From assembly GCA_963843745.1 (NCBI GenBank), contig CAWJLP010000013.1:80649-144648 (forward strand): a stretch of DNA of 64,000 nt, written 5' to 3'. The translations under genes and the position numbers were made by a program. The notes under the pieces were generated by a model, which saw nothing but the letters and a program-made list of their open reading frames with translations, was not told the origin of the DNA and ran no database searches. This document shows, one piece after another, positions 25,070-34,266 of the stretch. Position 1 is the stretch's first letter, and each line of letters opens with the position of its first letter. The DNA is from Trebonia sp963843745. GTDB taxonomy: Bacteria; Actinomycetota; Actinomycetes; Streptosporangiales; Streptosporangiaceae.

Positions 25070-25852
25070 ATGACAGACAGCTACCCGCTCGCATCAACGC
25101 CGCCACCGCGCGGCGAGCCGCTCCCACCCGCATCGGCGGAGGAGCAGGGCACGGCTGACGTCGTTAAGAGTCAGGCGACCGACCTGAGTCACAGCAGTAT
25201 TCAGACAGGAAAGCACGTGGCCGACGTTGCCCGCGAGCAGGCTTCGGGCGTTGCGGTGGAGGCCGGGCGTCAGGGCAGGGACCTGCTACGACAGGCTCAA
25301 GGCCAGCTGGAGGAGCAAGCGGCCCAGGGACAGCAGCGGCTGGCGAATCAACTGCTGTCGCTTAGTGATGAACTCCGCTCGATGGCAGATGCCTCCGGCC
25401 AGAGCGGCATGGCCGCCAGTCTCGCGAGTCAGGCGGCCTCGAGGGCCCGTCATGCCGGGCAGTGGCTGGACGACCGAAAGCCCAGCCAGGTGGCGGACGA
25501 GATGCAGTCCTTCGCGCGCCGCAGGCCGGCGGTATTCCTGGCCCTGGCGGTGGGAGCGGGCCTCGTGGCCGGCCGGCTCACCCGGGGACTTAAGGAGGCA
25601 AATAGCGATAATTCCGCGGCGGCGCCTGCAGCTACGCAGGGGCTTAGCGGGCAGTCGGCCCAGTCCTCTGACATGGCCAGCCACCCACCGGCAACGACTG
25701 CGGGCATCGGCAACCAGACGCCGGGCCTTTCTGGCCCGGCCAGCGGCCTGCTGCCAACCGGCGATGATCCGGCCTGGGAGGCCGGTCCGGCGTACGGCGA
25801 GCGGAGTCCCCTGGTCACTGATGACCAGGCGGGCCGTCAGGGCACGCTGTGA
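25070..25852 (+). CDS. Alanine/glutamine-rich membrane-anchored helical protein
   Basis: A 260-aa protein without a recognised catalytic domain. A long amphipathic helical stretch rich in Ala, Gln, Glu and Arg (about 45-140, repeated EQA/ASQAASRA patterns) may be coiled coil. A hydrophobic segment (RRPAVFLALAVGAGLVAG, about 145-162) follows, then a disordered Ser/Pro/Gly tail. It is the first gene of a four-gene set, and its stop overlaps the next GTG as GTGA. Confidence 0.75.
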   Translation: MTDSYPLASTPPPRGEPLPPASAEEQGTADVVKSQATDLSHSSIQTGKHVADVAREQASGVAVEAGRQGRDLLRQAQGQLEEQAAQGQQRLANQLLSLSDELRSMADASGQSGMAASLASQAASRARHAGQWLDDRKPSQVADEMQSFARRRPAVFLALAVGAGLVAGRLTRGLKEANSDNSAAAPAATQGLSGQSAQSSDMASHPPATTAGIGNQTPGLSGPASGLLPTGDDPAWEAGPAYGERSPLVTDDQAGRQGTL

Positions 25853-26271
25853 GCAGCCCGTTCGATCCCACCCTGCCGCCGCAGCCCGATTCGCGGCCGT
25901 CGGTCGGCGAGCTGTTCTCAGATGTTGCCATGGATCTCAGCACGCTCATACGCCAGGAGATGGAGCTGGCCAAGGCCGAGCTCCGCCAGTCAGCCACCCG
26001 GGCCGGGAAGGGCGCCGGGATGCTGGCGGGTGCGGGCGTGAGCGGCTACATGGTCTTGCTGTTCGCGTCGGTCGCCGCCTGGTGGGGCATCGGCGACGCC
26101 ACCGGTCATGGCTGGTCGGCGCTGATCGTAGCGGCAATCTGGCTGATCGTCGCGGCAATCCTCGGGCTGATGGGGCGCCGGGAGATCAGCGCAGTATCGG
26201 GCGTCCCGCAGACCGCGCAGACGGTGAAAAAGATTCCTGACGCAATAAGAGGAAACGAGGGCACATCATGA
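25849..26271 (+). CDS. Phage-holin-family (DUF1469-type) membrane protein
   Basis: A 140-aa protein with the actinomycete putative actinobacterial holin-X/phage holin family pattern. A cytoplasmic helix LSTLIRQEMELAKAELRQSA (about 31-50) is followed by two membrane helices (about 62-82 and 89-108) split by a short glycine-rich turn. These proteins are named holin by fold but are chromosomal and of unknown role. It is coupled to both neighbours by 4-nt overlaps, start GTG. Confidence 0.82.
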   Translation: MSSPFDPTLPPQPDSRPSVGELFSDVAMDLSTLIRQEMELAKAELRQSATRAGKGAGMLAGAGVSGYMVLLFASVAAWWGIGDATGHGWSALIVAAIWLIVAAILGLMGRREISAVSGVPQTAQTVKKIPDAIRGNEGTS

Positions 26272-26849
26272 CCAGCGATCCGGACCAGATCCGCGAGCAG
26301 ATCGAGGAAACCCGCATCAGCCTAAGTGAGGACGTCAACACGCTGGCCAACACAGTCAACCCGGCGCATGCCGCAAAGCGCAAGGCAGCCGGCGCACGTT
26401 CTGCCGTGCTCGGGGTGAAGGACAAGGTCATGGGTGCAGCGTCACAGTCCGTCTCCAACACGACTTCCGCGGCGGGAGAAAAGGCATCGGCGGTTCACGA
26501 GAAGGCGTCAGCGGCTCCAGACCGCCTTCGCCGTCAGGCGGCGGGTAACCCGCTGGCGGTCGGCCTGATCGCGGTAGGCGTCGGCTGGCTCGTCGGCTCG
26601 CTTCTGCCGGCCACCAGGGCCGAGGAGCGTGCGGCGACGAAGGTAAAAGAAACCGCCGCACCAGCCGTCACCAGCGCGGCCAAGGACGCTGCCGTCGGCC
26701 TCCAGGACTCAGCAAAGCAGGCAGCCGAGTCGGTCAAGGCCGCAGCGGCCGACGCCACCGCCACCGTCAAGGATGAGACCGCCAGCTCGGCGCACGACGT
26801 CCGGGAGCAGGCACGGACAGTACGCGACACCCTCACCGACAGCCACTAG
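26268..26849 (+). CDS. DUF3618-domain protein with LEA-like repeats
   Basis: A 193-aa protein. The N-terminal DUF3618 segment (DPDQIREQIEETRISLSEDV, about 4-23) is followed by a helical Ala/Lys region, one membrane helix (NPLAVGLIAVGVGWLVGSLL, about 90-109) and an alanine/lysine-rich 11-mer-like tail (KDAAVGLQDSAKQAAESVKA). The tail resembles LEA-type stress proteins. It overlaps the holin-like gene as ATGA. The tandem holin-like + DUF3618 pair is common in actinomycetes; an envelope-stress role is inferred. Confidence 0.82.
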   Translation: MTSDPDQIREQIEETRISLSEDVNTLANTVNPAHAAKRKAAGARSAVLGVKDKVMGAASQSVSNTTSAAGEKASAVHEKASAAPDRLRRQAAGNPLAVGLIAVGVGWLVGSLLPATRAEERAATKVKETAAPAVTSAAKDAAVGLQDSAKQAAESVKAAAADATATVKDETASSAHDVREQARTVRDTLTDSH

Positions 26850-26906
26850 CCACCCTGGCAGTCATATCCAACCGCCACGCCGACGAGTTAGGGAGGGTGA
26901 TCGCCG

Positions 26907-27890
26907 ATGGCCAGGTCGCAGACTACGGACAGCAGCGCCCCCGACGATGCGCCGAACAGTCCGACAGATCTAAGCAGCGGGTCCTGGCTCGCGGCTGCCA
27001 GGCGAGCCCTGAAGGAATATAAGGCCGACGACCTGCAGGACCGTGCGGCGGCGCTGACCTATTTCGGCATCCAGTCGATCTTCCCGGGTCTTCTTGTCCT
27101 GGTCTCCCTGCTCGGCATTCTCGGTAAGTCGGCCACCCAGCCGCTCATCACTAACCTGGGCAAGGCGCTGCCGTCGTCCGTGCGGACGATCATCATGAGC
27201 GATGTCACCAATCTGCAGCACAGCCATGCAGCCTCCGGGATCCTGGGCATCGCTGGAATCGTGCTCGCACTGTGGTCGGCGTCCAACTATGTCGCGGCCT
27301 TCATGCGTGCTTCCAACGTCATTTACGACGTGCCCGAGGGCCGGCCGATCTGGAAAACCACGCCGGTCCGCCTTGGCGTCACCGTGGTGACGATGACCTT
27401 GCTAGTCGCGGCGGCCGTCATCGTGGTCGTGACCGGCGGCCTGGCACGGAAAGTCGGGAACGTGCTCGGGCTCGGCTCGACGGCGGTCACTGTCTGGGAC
27501 ATCGCCAAGTGGCCGGTCCTACTGATCATTATTGGCCTGATCCTCGCCATCTTGTTCTGGGCCAGCCCGAACGTCAAGCACGGCTTCCAGTGGGTTAGCC
27601 CCGGCGGCTTCATCGCCGTCGCGCTATGGCTGGTTGCATCTGCTCTATTCGCCGTCTACATCGCCAACTTCAGCCACTACAACAAGGTCTACGGCAGCCT
27701 CGCCGGCGTCATCATCTTCCTGATCTGGATGTGGATCTCCAATGTCGCCATCCTGCTCGGCGCCGAGTTCAACGCCGAGCTTGAGCGCGGCCGCGCCGTG
27801 GCGGCCGGGCATCCAGCCGGACAGGAGCCCTTCTCGGAACTGCGGGACGACCGCAAGCTGCGGAAGAAAGAGAAGCAGCCGCGGAGCTGA
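26907..27890 (+). CDS. YihY/BrkB-family inner membrane protein
   Basis: A 327-aa integral membrane protein of the YihY/UPF0761 family. It has the conserved RAAALTYFGIQSIFPGLLVL start of the domain, six predicted helices, WSASNYVAAFMRASNVIYDV, the TPVRLGVTVVTMTLL helix and the diagnostic YGSLAGVIIFLIWMWISNVA then LLGAEFNAELERGR. The function is unresolved despite the old name ribonuclease BN. GGGAGG precedes ATG 26907; it is likely co-transcribed with the three genes upstream. Confidence 0.9.
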   Translation: MARSQTTDSSAPDDAPNSPTDLSSGSWLAAARRALKEYKADDLQDRAAALTYFGIQSIFPGLLVLVSLLGILGKSATQPLITNLGKALPSSVRTIIMSDVTNLQHSHAASGILGIAGIVLALWSASNYVAAFMRASNVIYDVPEGRPIWKTTPVRLGVTVVTMTLLVAAAVIVVVTGGLARKVGNVLGLGSTAVTVWDIAKWPVLLIIIGLILAILFWASPNVKHGFQWVSPGGFIAVALWLVASALFAVYIANFSHYNKVYGSLAGVIIFLIWMWISNVAILLGAEFNAELERGRAVAAGHPAGQEPFSELRDDRKLRKKEKQPRS

Positions 27891-28361
27891 GAGGCGAACT
27901 CTTGCAGTCGCCGCTTCGCAATGACCGCAGCCGTGGCCTCAATGAGGTTGCCGACACCGCGACCAGACAGCCTGGCCTACCGTGCCGCCGTGCCTAATTC
28001 TGCCTCGGCGTTGCCAGCCTCGACGAGGAAGTCGAGATCGCGGTGCCTTGCCTGAGCTGCTCGATGAACCGGTGGGTCGAGGGCACATGGAGATGGCGTG
28101 TGCATCGGTGCGCGGCTTACCGATCGCGTTACCGGGGCCGTCCTCGCTCGCTTGTCCGGCGAGTGGCTCAGGCTTCCGCGCGACGACACCGCCGAAGCTG
28201 CGATCGAACCGATTGTCCGCCGACGGCTGCACTGGGCGTCACTCGGGCATGCCGCCCGCGGACCGGATAGCCGCTATCGGCGGATGGATTCAGCGCTGCA
28301 CCGTCGGGCATCGTCGGGCTGCTCAACCGATGAGCTGGTGACGTCCCCTCGAGTGGTGTAA
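27891..28361. other. Non-coding or decayed stretch
   Basis: About 470 bases follow the BrkB gene. Several short frames exist on both strands, but none has a recognisable domain, a convincing ribosome site or continuity across frames. It borders an SDR relic and is best read as eroded accessory DNA. Confidence 0.5.
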
Positions 28362-28785
28362 ATCGTCGGCCCTGACGCGGTCATTCACAATGCCGGGGCC
28401 GGTTACCGGGAGCCGCGGCGCATCCGCACCGATGACGGTCTGGCGCACATCTTCGCGATCAACGTGCTCGCCCCGTACCTGCTGACCGGCCTGATCCAGC
28501 GCCCTGGCCGGCTGGTCTACCTCAGCTCGGGCATGCATCGCGGCGGGGATCCCGGCCTGACCGATCCGCAGCGGGAACATCGTCGCTGGAACGGCTCGCA
28601 GGCCTACTCCGACAGCAAGCTGCTCGACGTCGTGCTCGCCTTCGCCGTCGCGCGGCAGTGGACCGGGTCCTGTCGAACGCGCTCGAGCCTGGCTGGGTAC
28701 CTACCAGAATGGGCGGCCCCGGCGCGCCCGATGACATGTCACTCGCCCCGGTGACCCAGGCATGGCTGGCCGTCAGGCCCGTGCG
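28362..28785 (+). pseudogene. Truncated, frameshifted short-chain dehydrogenase
   Basis: It begins directly after an in-frame TAA (28359-28361) with the mid-SDR segment DAVIHNAGAGYREPRRIRTD, INVLAPYLLTGLI, GRLVYLSSGMH and QAYSDSKLLDVVL (YxxxK active site). Near 28655 the frame changes to LSNALEPGWVPTRMGGPGAP and continues to TQAWLAV. The N-terminal Rossmann half is missing, and the C-terminus is replaced by IS1380-like sequence at about 28785. Confidence 0.7.
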
Positions 28786-28789
28786 GTCC

Positions 28790-28960
28790 GCCAGCCGCCG
28801 CAGCAGCACCAGCCCCGCGTGCGAGACGATGCCCGTGCCGCCGCCGGTGACTTCAAGGCCGCGCGACCATCCGGTACCGTTCACTTTGAAGGTGCTCCTC
28901 GAACTGGAGCGATAAAGGCCTCGACAACCCTTATCGTCCCAGTTCAGGGGCACTTTTCCA
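28790..28960 (-). mobile_element. N-terminal relic of an IS1380-type transposase with its end
   Basis: The minus strand reads VTGGGTGIVSHAGLVLLRRL then ADRTGLTA, the start of actinomycete IS1380-family transposases. It then runs directly into the SDR relic. Near 28905-28955 an imperfect inverted repeat (GAACTGG-rich, GATAA/TTATC) resembles a terminal region. The rest of the element is absent. Confidence 0.6.
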
Positions 28961-29108
28961 TTCAGGCGCGCCGCTCAACGCCGAACCCCTGTGAAAAGCT
29001 AGGGCTGAGACCTACTGTCGGGCTTCGGCCACGCTGCAGCGCGTGATGCCAAAGACGTGCGCGGCTGTCCTCGAGGTTGTGCCGCACGACCGTAGTCGCT
29101 CGCGCCGG

Positions 29109-30020
29109 TCACAGCAGCTCCTGCTTGTACGGAGGATCGGCGCCTGAGCGTGAGATGGTGACTGCTGCCGCTCGGACGGCGTGCCGCAAGACGGAGTCGA
29201 TTTGAGGGGAGTCCAGGGTTGGGAGTCTCCCGCCAAGCGCATTGAAGTCCCACAACGCGTCGATCGTGGCTGCGCCGAACGTATCGCCAGCGCCGATCGT
29301 GTCTGCGACGTGGACATGCAAGGCGGGAACATCGACACGGAGCCCGTCAGCGATCCACGTTGCTCCCTGGCCGCCTCTCGTAATGATGACTGCCGAGGGA
29401 CCGAATCCAAGCAGGTGTGTAGCCGAGGCTTCGGGTGATCTTCCGGGGTAAAGCGATTCGAGGTCCTCGTCTGACGCTTTGACCAGGTCCGCGAGGGCAG
29501 CAATCTCTTCAACGGCGCGGACCAGGCGCGGTCCGGCTCCGGTCAGCGCCGGCCGTGCATTGATGTCGTAACTGATGGTGGCGTCCGGCCGCAGTTGCTT
29601 GAGAAGGCTTTTTACCTGGGCCGCGCCCGGTTCGAGTACCACCCCGATAGAGCAGGTGTGCATTGCCGTTGGGCTGATGTCCGGGAGCGCGCCGAGGCGC
29701 CACTCGATGTCGAATACATATGACGCATTCCCGTCGGTCCCGATAGTCGCCGTCGCCGTTGCGGTTCGGGTCAGCGTATGTGGGTCTCCGACGATTCCGA
29801 CGCCAGACTGCTTGAGAAGATACGCGAGGACGGCGCCATGTGCATCGTCTCCTAGTGCGGTGAGGAACTGGACGGGCCGGCCGAGCCGCGCCAGCGCGAC
29901 AGCGACGTTAGCTGCGCTGCCTCCGGCGCGCTTGCCGGCGGTCCCATGGGGTCGCGCAATTATGTCGACTAGTGACTCGCCGACCACTAGGACGCTGGCC
30001 GTGCTTATGACGTCTCGCAT
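29109..30020 (-). CDS. PfkB-family sugar kinase (fructokinase-like)
   Basis: A 303-aa carbohydrate kinase of the ribokinase/PfkB family. It has VVGESLVDII, GGSAANVAVALARLG (substrate-binding diglycine), ISYDINARPAL and the ATP-site/catalytic signature DTIGAGDTFGAA. It phosphorylates a sugar hydroxyl with ATP. Beside alpha-galactosidase and a GH32/43-like hydrolase, fructose is the likely substrate (inference). The start is ATG 30020, 18 nt from the alpha-galactosidase stop, in one operon. Confidence 0.87.
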   Translation of the reverse strand: MRDVISTASVLVVGESLVDIIARPHGTAGKRAGGSAANVAVALARLGRPVQFLTALGDDAHGAVLAYLLKQSGVGIVGDPHTLTRTATATATIGTDGNASYVFDIEWRLGALPDISPTAMHTCSIGVVLEPGAAQVKSLLKQLRPDATISYDINARPALTGAGPRLVRAVEEIAALADLVKASDEDLESLYPGRSPEASATHLLGFGPSAVIITRGGQGATWIADGLRVDVPALHVHVADTIGAGDTFGAATIDALWDFNALGGRLPTLDSPQIDSVLRHAVRAAAVTISRSGADPPYKQELL

Positions 30021-30037
30021 CGATGCACCGTTCTCGG

Positions 30038-32158
30038 TCAGCGGCGGGTCAGCCGGATTAGGGTCGCGCTTTCGGGGGGCCGCCGCGGGATCCAGAATCC
30101 GCGGCGGCGCAGTGCTGTGCCGGTCATGGCCTGGCCTCCGGTTGGGCCTTTCCTTGGCAGTGGCGCGGACATGCTGACCGCGTTCTCCCTGACTGGTCCC
30201 TCCCACGTGAGGGCATACCGGGCGGCCGGATCGAGTCCGGGGACACGGACCTGTACGCCGCGGTTGTGTTCGCTTTCGTCGAGGGCCACGTGCGCGATGA
30301 GTGCCTGCGAGCGGTCGGCCGCGACGATGCCGTGGAGCAGGACCGACGGGTCCGTGGACACCGGCCGCACTAGCCGCCCCGAGTGCAGGAAGCCGCGCAG
30401 CTGCCGGTAGCGGGCGACCCAGGCAGCCAGGCGATCGAGCTCCTCGTTGGTGGCCTGGGTGAGGTCCCACTCGACGCCGAAGGACCCGAAGAGGGCTGTA
30501 GCACAGCGGAAGTCGAGGTCCAGAGTTCGTCCGGTGGCGTGTGAAGTAGGGGAGGAGACATGGGCTCCGAGGTACTCGGGCGCGACGAGTTGCGCCGACC
30601 ACCGCTGGATCATCTGGCGGGCAAGGGCGTCTGTCATGTCCGAGGTCCACACGCGCTGTACCCGTTCAAGCACTCCGAAGTCGACGCGTCCTCCGCCGGA
30701 GGCACATGACTCCCATGCGATGGCTGGGAACCGGTTCCGGAGCGCGTCCAGGAGCCGGTAAAACGCCTGAGTCTGCTCGTGAATAGCTGGCGTCCCGTCA
30801 CGGGCAAGGCTGCCGGCCTCGAGCAGGTCGCGGTTGTGGTCCCACTTGACGAAGTTGATCGGGTGGGCTTCGAGGATGGCCGTTATCCGGTCGTAAAGGA
30901 AGCTCCAGACCTCGGGTCGGGTCAGGTCCAGCGCCTGCTGATGCCGGTGCGGCTCCGGCGTGCGGTGCGGCCCGGGCCCGAGGGGCCAGTGGGGATGCTC
31001 GCGCAGGAGGTCGGAGTCTGGATTCGCCATCTCGGGCTCGAACCAGATTCCGAATCTCATGCCGAGCCGGCGGACGTGGTCGATCAGGGGCATTAGCCCG
31101 TCGGGCCACACGGTCTCATCGATCCACCAGTCGCCGAGGCCGGAGGTGTCGTCGCGTCGGTTGCGAAACCACCCGTCGTCGAGGACGAACAGCTCCGCGC
31201 CCACGCGCGCGGCCCGGTCGGCGATCGCCTGCAGGCGGGCGAGGTCGTGATGGAAGTAGACCGCCTCCCAGACATTAAAGATCACCGGTTGGGTGGCTGG
31301 GTGGGCGGGCAGGGAACGCTGCCACTCGTGCCAGGAAGCCGCGATGCCGTCCAGCCCGTCCTGACTGGTGGCGAAGAACACCCACGGTGTGGTGTAACTG
31401 TCGCCGGGTCCGAGCACCACCTCGCCGGGTAGCAGTAGCTCCCCGCCGCCGACCGTGGTCCCGGTCGAGGAGTCACGTTCGATACGCAGGACGGTGTTGC
31501 CGCTCCACGCCACATGCACTGCGACGACCTCACCCGCCGTGGTGTCAAACCCTGGCGTTCCGACGACGATCATGCCGGTGCCCTCGAGGCCAGGTCGCCC
31601 GCCGCGGCCCTCGCGGAGCCACAGGCCGTCGGTCACAGGCCGCCGCTGGGGTGTGCGTTCTCGCTCGTGCCGGCCTGTGAAGTCGAGCGACTCGGTGAGG
31701 TGGTCGGCGACGGGTAGCACGAACTCGAGAGCGTCGAGGACGTAGGCGGTGGCGCCGCTGTTCGTCAGGGACCATCGCCCGCGCAGCGACCCCCCGGGCA
31801 GTGACTCGAGTTCGAGTTCGACGCCCAGCTGGGCGTCGGCGTCGGTCGCGGTCAGATGCAGCCGGTCTTCCTCGACGGCCGAGGTGTCGGTGATGAACCG
31901 GGTCGACCAGGCGCGTCCGGCTGTCCCGTCCGGCCCGAGCCGGTGCCCGCGCAGGTGTGGTCGGGTATAACGGACGTGACCGTGCTCGCCGAGCAGAGGC
32001 ATGTGACGTACCTGCCCTGGTGCGGCAGCCATTGCGTGTGCCGGAATCCCGGAAGGCAGGTGCCCCAGCCATGTCACCCTGGGCAGCCCCGACGGCGACC
32101 ACTCCAGATCGAGGCCGGTCCTCGCGTGTTGAGCCATGCTTCGTGCTGGGAACAGCAT
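30038..32158 (-). CDS. Alpha-galactosidase (GH36)
   Basis: A 706-aa enzyme hydrolysing terminal alpha-1,6-galactose from raffinose-type sugars; no signal peptide is seen, so it is cytoplasmic. It has an N-terminal beta-sandwich, then a TIM barrel with WEAVYFHHDL, LFVLDDGWF, FGIWFEPEM, the nucleophile motif FVKWDHNR and the acid/base region ESCASGGGRVDFG...WTSD. GGAGA lies upstream of ATG 32158; ATG 32137 is the alternative start. It stands between the sugar permease genes and the PfkB kinase on the same strand. Confidence 0.92.
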   Translation of the reverse strand: MLFPARSMAQHARTGLDLEWSPSGLPRVTWLGHLPSGIPAHAMAAAPGQVRHMPLLGEHGHVRYTRPHLRGHRLGPDGTAGRAWSTRFITDTSAVEEDRLHLTATDADAQLGVELELESLPGGSLRGRWSLTNSGATAYVLDALEFVLPVADHLTESLDFTGRHERERTPQRRPVTDGLWLREGRGGRPGLEGTGMIVVGTPGFDTTAGEVVAVHVAWSGNTVLRIERDSSTGTTVGGGELLLPGEVVLGPGDSYTTPWVFFATSQDGLDGIAASWHEWQRSLPAHPATQPVIFNVWEAVYFHHDLARLQAIADRAARVGAELFVLDDGWFRNRRDDTSGLGDWWIDETVWPDGLMPLIDHVRRLGMRFGIWFEPEMANPDSDLLREHPHWPLGPGPHRTPEPHRHQQALDLTRPEVWSFLYDRITAILEAHPINFVKWDHNRDLLEAGSLARDGTPAIHEQTQAFYRLLDALRNRFPAIAWESCASGGGRVDFGVLERVQRVWTSDMTDALARQMIQRWSAQLVAPEYLGAHVSSPTSHATGRTLDLDFRCATALFGSFGVEWDLTQATNEELDRLAAWVARYRQLRGFLHSGRLVRPVSTDPSVLLHGIVAADRSQALIAHVALDESEHNRGVQVRVPGLDPAARYALTWEGPVRENAVSMSAPLPRKGPTGGQAMTGTALRRRGFWIPRRPPESATLIRLTRR

Positions 32159-32260
32159 CGCTCGGTTCTCCGGTGAAGGGGGCGCAGGGACGGGTCCGCC
32201 CGGCGCGGCTGCCGCCGCCGGCTGGAGACAGTCCGCCGGCAGCGCCGCGCCGCTCGTGCC

Positions 32261-33190
32261 TCAGCCCTTGACAGCTCCGGCGGTCAGCCCGCGGATGAAG
32301 TACCGCTGCAGAGCGAGGAACACGATGATGGGCAGGATCATGGTGATGAACCCGCCCGCGGTCGTGAGCTCCCAGCCCTGACCCAACTGGCCCTTGAGCT
32401 GGGTGAGCGCGACGGTGACCGGCTGGTTGTCGCCTGGTCCGATGAAGACCAGGGCGACCAGCAGGTCGTTCCAGACCCACAGGAACTGGAAGATCGCGAA
32501 CGACGCCAGCGCAGGCACCGACATGGGGAGCACCAGGCGGTAGAAGGTCATGTAATGACTGGCCCCGTCCATTTTGGCGGACTCGATCACCGTCTTGGGC
32601 AAGGTCGACATGTAGTTGCGCAGGATGTAGATCGCCAGTGACATGCCAAAGCCGATATGGGCCAGCCACGCCGCGGGGAAGGTTCCGCTCAGTCCCAAGT
32701 CCTTGTAGATCTTCAGGATCGGGATGAAGGCCACGTAGGCCGGCACGACCATCATGCTGACAATCCCCAGGAACAGGAATTCCCGGCCCCGGAACTGCAT
32801 GAACGTGAACGCGTAGGCGGCGAAGCTGGCGATCAGGATCGGGATGAACGTTGCAGGCAATGTGATGGCGAGACTGTTGATGAACGCCTGCCCCATGTCG
32901 GTCGAGCCGCCCAGGGCCGTCTTGTAGTTCTGGAGCGTCAGGCTGCTCAGGGTCGAGGGGTGGACGATGACGCTCCACCACCCCGTGTTCGCGGCGGCAT
33001 CGACGGTCCGGAACGAGGTGACCAGGGTGCCGATCAGCGGAATCAGCCACAGCAGGCAAAGGATGATGAGGACTGACTTCGTGATCCAGCCGGCCTTGGC
33101 CGGGTTGGCATCGAAGTGGGTCGCGGGCCTCCGGCGGCGGGCCCTCGGGGCCGGGGCCGCGGGTGCCTGGGTGGTGGCGGTGCCGGTCAT
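32261..33190 (-). CDS. Carbohydrate ABC transporter permease (MalG type)
   Basis: A 309-aa inner-membrane permease with six helices and the cytoplasmic EAA loop (IESAKMDGASHYMTFYRLVL, then PMSVPAL), which docks the ATPase. The C-terminal LQRYFIRGLTAGAVKG is the canonical MalG-type ending. The N-terminus is basic (RARRRRPATHF). It overlaps the upstream permease by 4 nt. With its partner it forms the channel of the sugar importer. Confidence 0.93.
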   Translation of the reverse strand: MTGTATTQAPAAPAPRARRRRPATHFDANPAKAGWITKSVLIILCLLWLIPLIGTLVTSFRTVDAAANTGWWSVIVHPSTLSSLTLQNYKTALGGSTDMGQAFINSLAITLPATFIPILIASFAAYAFTFMQFRGREFLFLGIVSMMVVPAYVAFIPILKIYKDLGLSGTFPAAWLAHIGFGMSLAIYILRNYMSTLPKTVIESAKMDGASHYMTFYRLVLPMSVPALASFAIFQFLWVWNDLLVALVFIGPGDNQPVTVALTQLKGQLGQGWELTTAGGFITMILPIIVFLALQRYFIRGLTAGAVKG

Positions 33191-34167
33191 GTGGCCTCCT
33201 CGGTCCGGAAGTGCTTCACCTGGTACCAGATGATCGGAATCACGGCGATCATCAGGATGACGACGATCGCCGAGGCGGCGCCATAGTTGAAGAACGTGCT
33301 GATCTGGGTCCAGAACTGATTTCCCAGCACATCGGTATTAAAGGACCCGCCGGTCGTGACGTAGACAATGTTGAAGATCTTCATCACGGTGATGGTCACG
33401 GTGATGAAAACGGTGACGATTGTGCCGCGGATCTGGGGAATGACGACCCGGGCGAAGATCTGCCGTTCGCTCGCCCCGTCCATCCGGGCGGCCTCGATCG
33501 TGTCAACTGGAACGCTCTTGACCGCCGCCGAGAGGAGCACCATAGAGAAGCCAACCTGAGCCCACAACAGGATCACCATCAGTAGCAGGCTGTTGAGGTG
33601 GAAGTTACTCGACTCCAGCCATGCCACGGGGCCCTTGTGGAAGATGCTGCCAATGGCGTTCAGGAGGCCGATCTGCTCAGAGCCCTTGGGCTCGGCGTCG
33701 TAGATGAACCGCCACACGGTCGCTGCCCCGACAAAACTGACTGCCATCGGCAGGAAGATCACCGTCTTTGCGGTCTTCTCGCCGCGGGGGCCGAGCCGGT
33801 CGGCGAGCACGGCGACTGCCAGGCCCACGACCACGCACGCTGCCGGGACGATGGCGATCCAGAGCAGCGTGTTGAACAGCGTCTCCCTGAAGGCAGAAGA
33901 CCCGAACAGGCTCCGGTAGTTGGCGACGCCGACCCAGTTGCGCGAGAAGTTGTCCTTGAAGCTGTTGATGACCGTCAGGACCGCCGGGTAGACGAGGTAC
34001 ACCACGATGGCGGCGAACGCAGGAAGTATGTACAGATAGGGCTTGACCTTGTCCTCCCAGCTGCCGGGAAGGCGCTCGGAGATCCAGTTGAGGACCCAGA
34101 ACAGCAGCAACGCGGCTCCGATACCTGCCGCCACGGTGATCAGCGCGGTCAGCGTCTTTGCGAGCAC
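33187..34167 (-). CDS. Sugar ABC transporter permease (MalF type)
   Basis: A 326-aa permease starting at GTG 34167. It has LYILPAFAAIVVYLVYPAVL as an early helix, FSRNWVGVANYRSLFGS, the EAA loop IEAARMDGASERQIFARVVIP and a C-terminal helix ending WYQVKHFRTEE. The order binding protein, MalF, MalG on one strand is the standard carbohydrate-uptake (CUT1) layout. A 16-bp hairpin separates it from the binding-protein gene. Confidence 0.93.
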   Translation of the reverse strand: MLAKTLTALITVAAGIGAALLLFWVLNWISERLPGSWEDKVKPYLYILPAFAAIVVYLVYPAVLTVINSFKDNFSRNWVGVANYRSLFGSSAFRETLFNTLLWIAIVPAACVVVGLAVAVLADRLGPRGEKTAKTVIFLPMAVSFVGAATVWRFIYDAEPKGSEQIGLLNAIGSIFHKGPVAWLESSNFHLNSLLLMVILLWAQVGFSMVLLSAAVKSVPVDTIEAARMDGASERQIFARVVIPQIRGTIVTVFITVTITVMKIFNIVYVTTGGSFNTDVLGNQFWTQISTFFNYGAASAIVVILMIAVIPIIWYQVKHFRTEEAT

Positions 34168-34218
34168 GGGTGGACTCCCTTCAGTTCGGGGATGCGGCGA
34201 CTATGCCTGACCGGCCGG

Positions 34219-34251
34219 ACCTGGGGCGCGGGCGCCGCCCGCGCCCCAGGT
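34219..34251 (-). promoter_or_regulatory. Intercistronic 16-bp hairpin between binding protein and permeases
   Basis: A perfect inverted repeat (34219-34234 with 34236-34251, arm ACCTGGGGCGCGGGCG) lies between the binding-protein stop and the MalF start, with no T-run. Such stems protect the upstream message and lower downstream transcription, giving more binding protein than permease (known for malE-malF). Confidence 0.7.
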
Positions 34252-34266
34252 CTCATCGGTCCCTTG

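Noticed and set aside
29012..29108. Extra helix-turn-helix-like peptide beyond the PfkB kinase stop
   Set aside because: The frame lies in another phase with no start or recognised domain.
32261..33059. Long frame of histidine/arginine-rich protein overlapping the MalG permease
   Set aside because: Composition is typical of an out-of-frame shadow in GC-rich DNA; the permease reading has clear family motifs.
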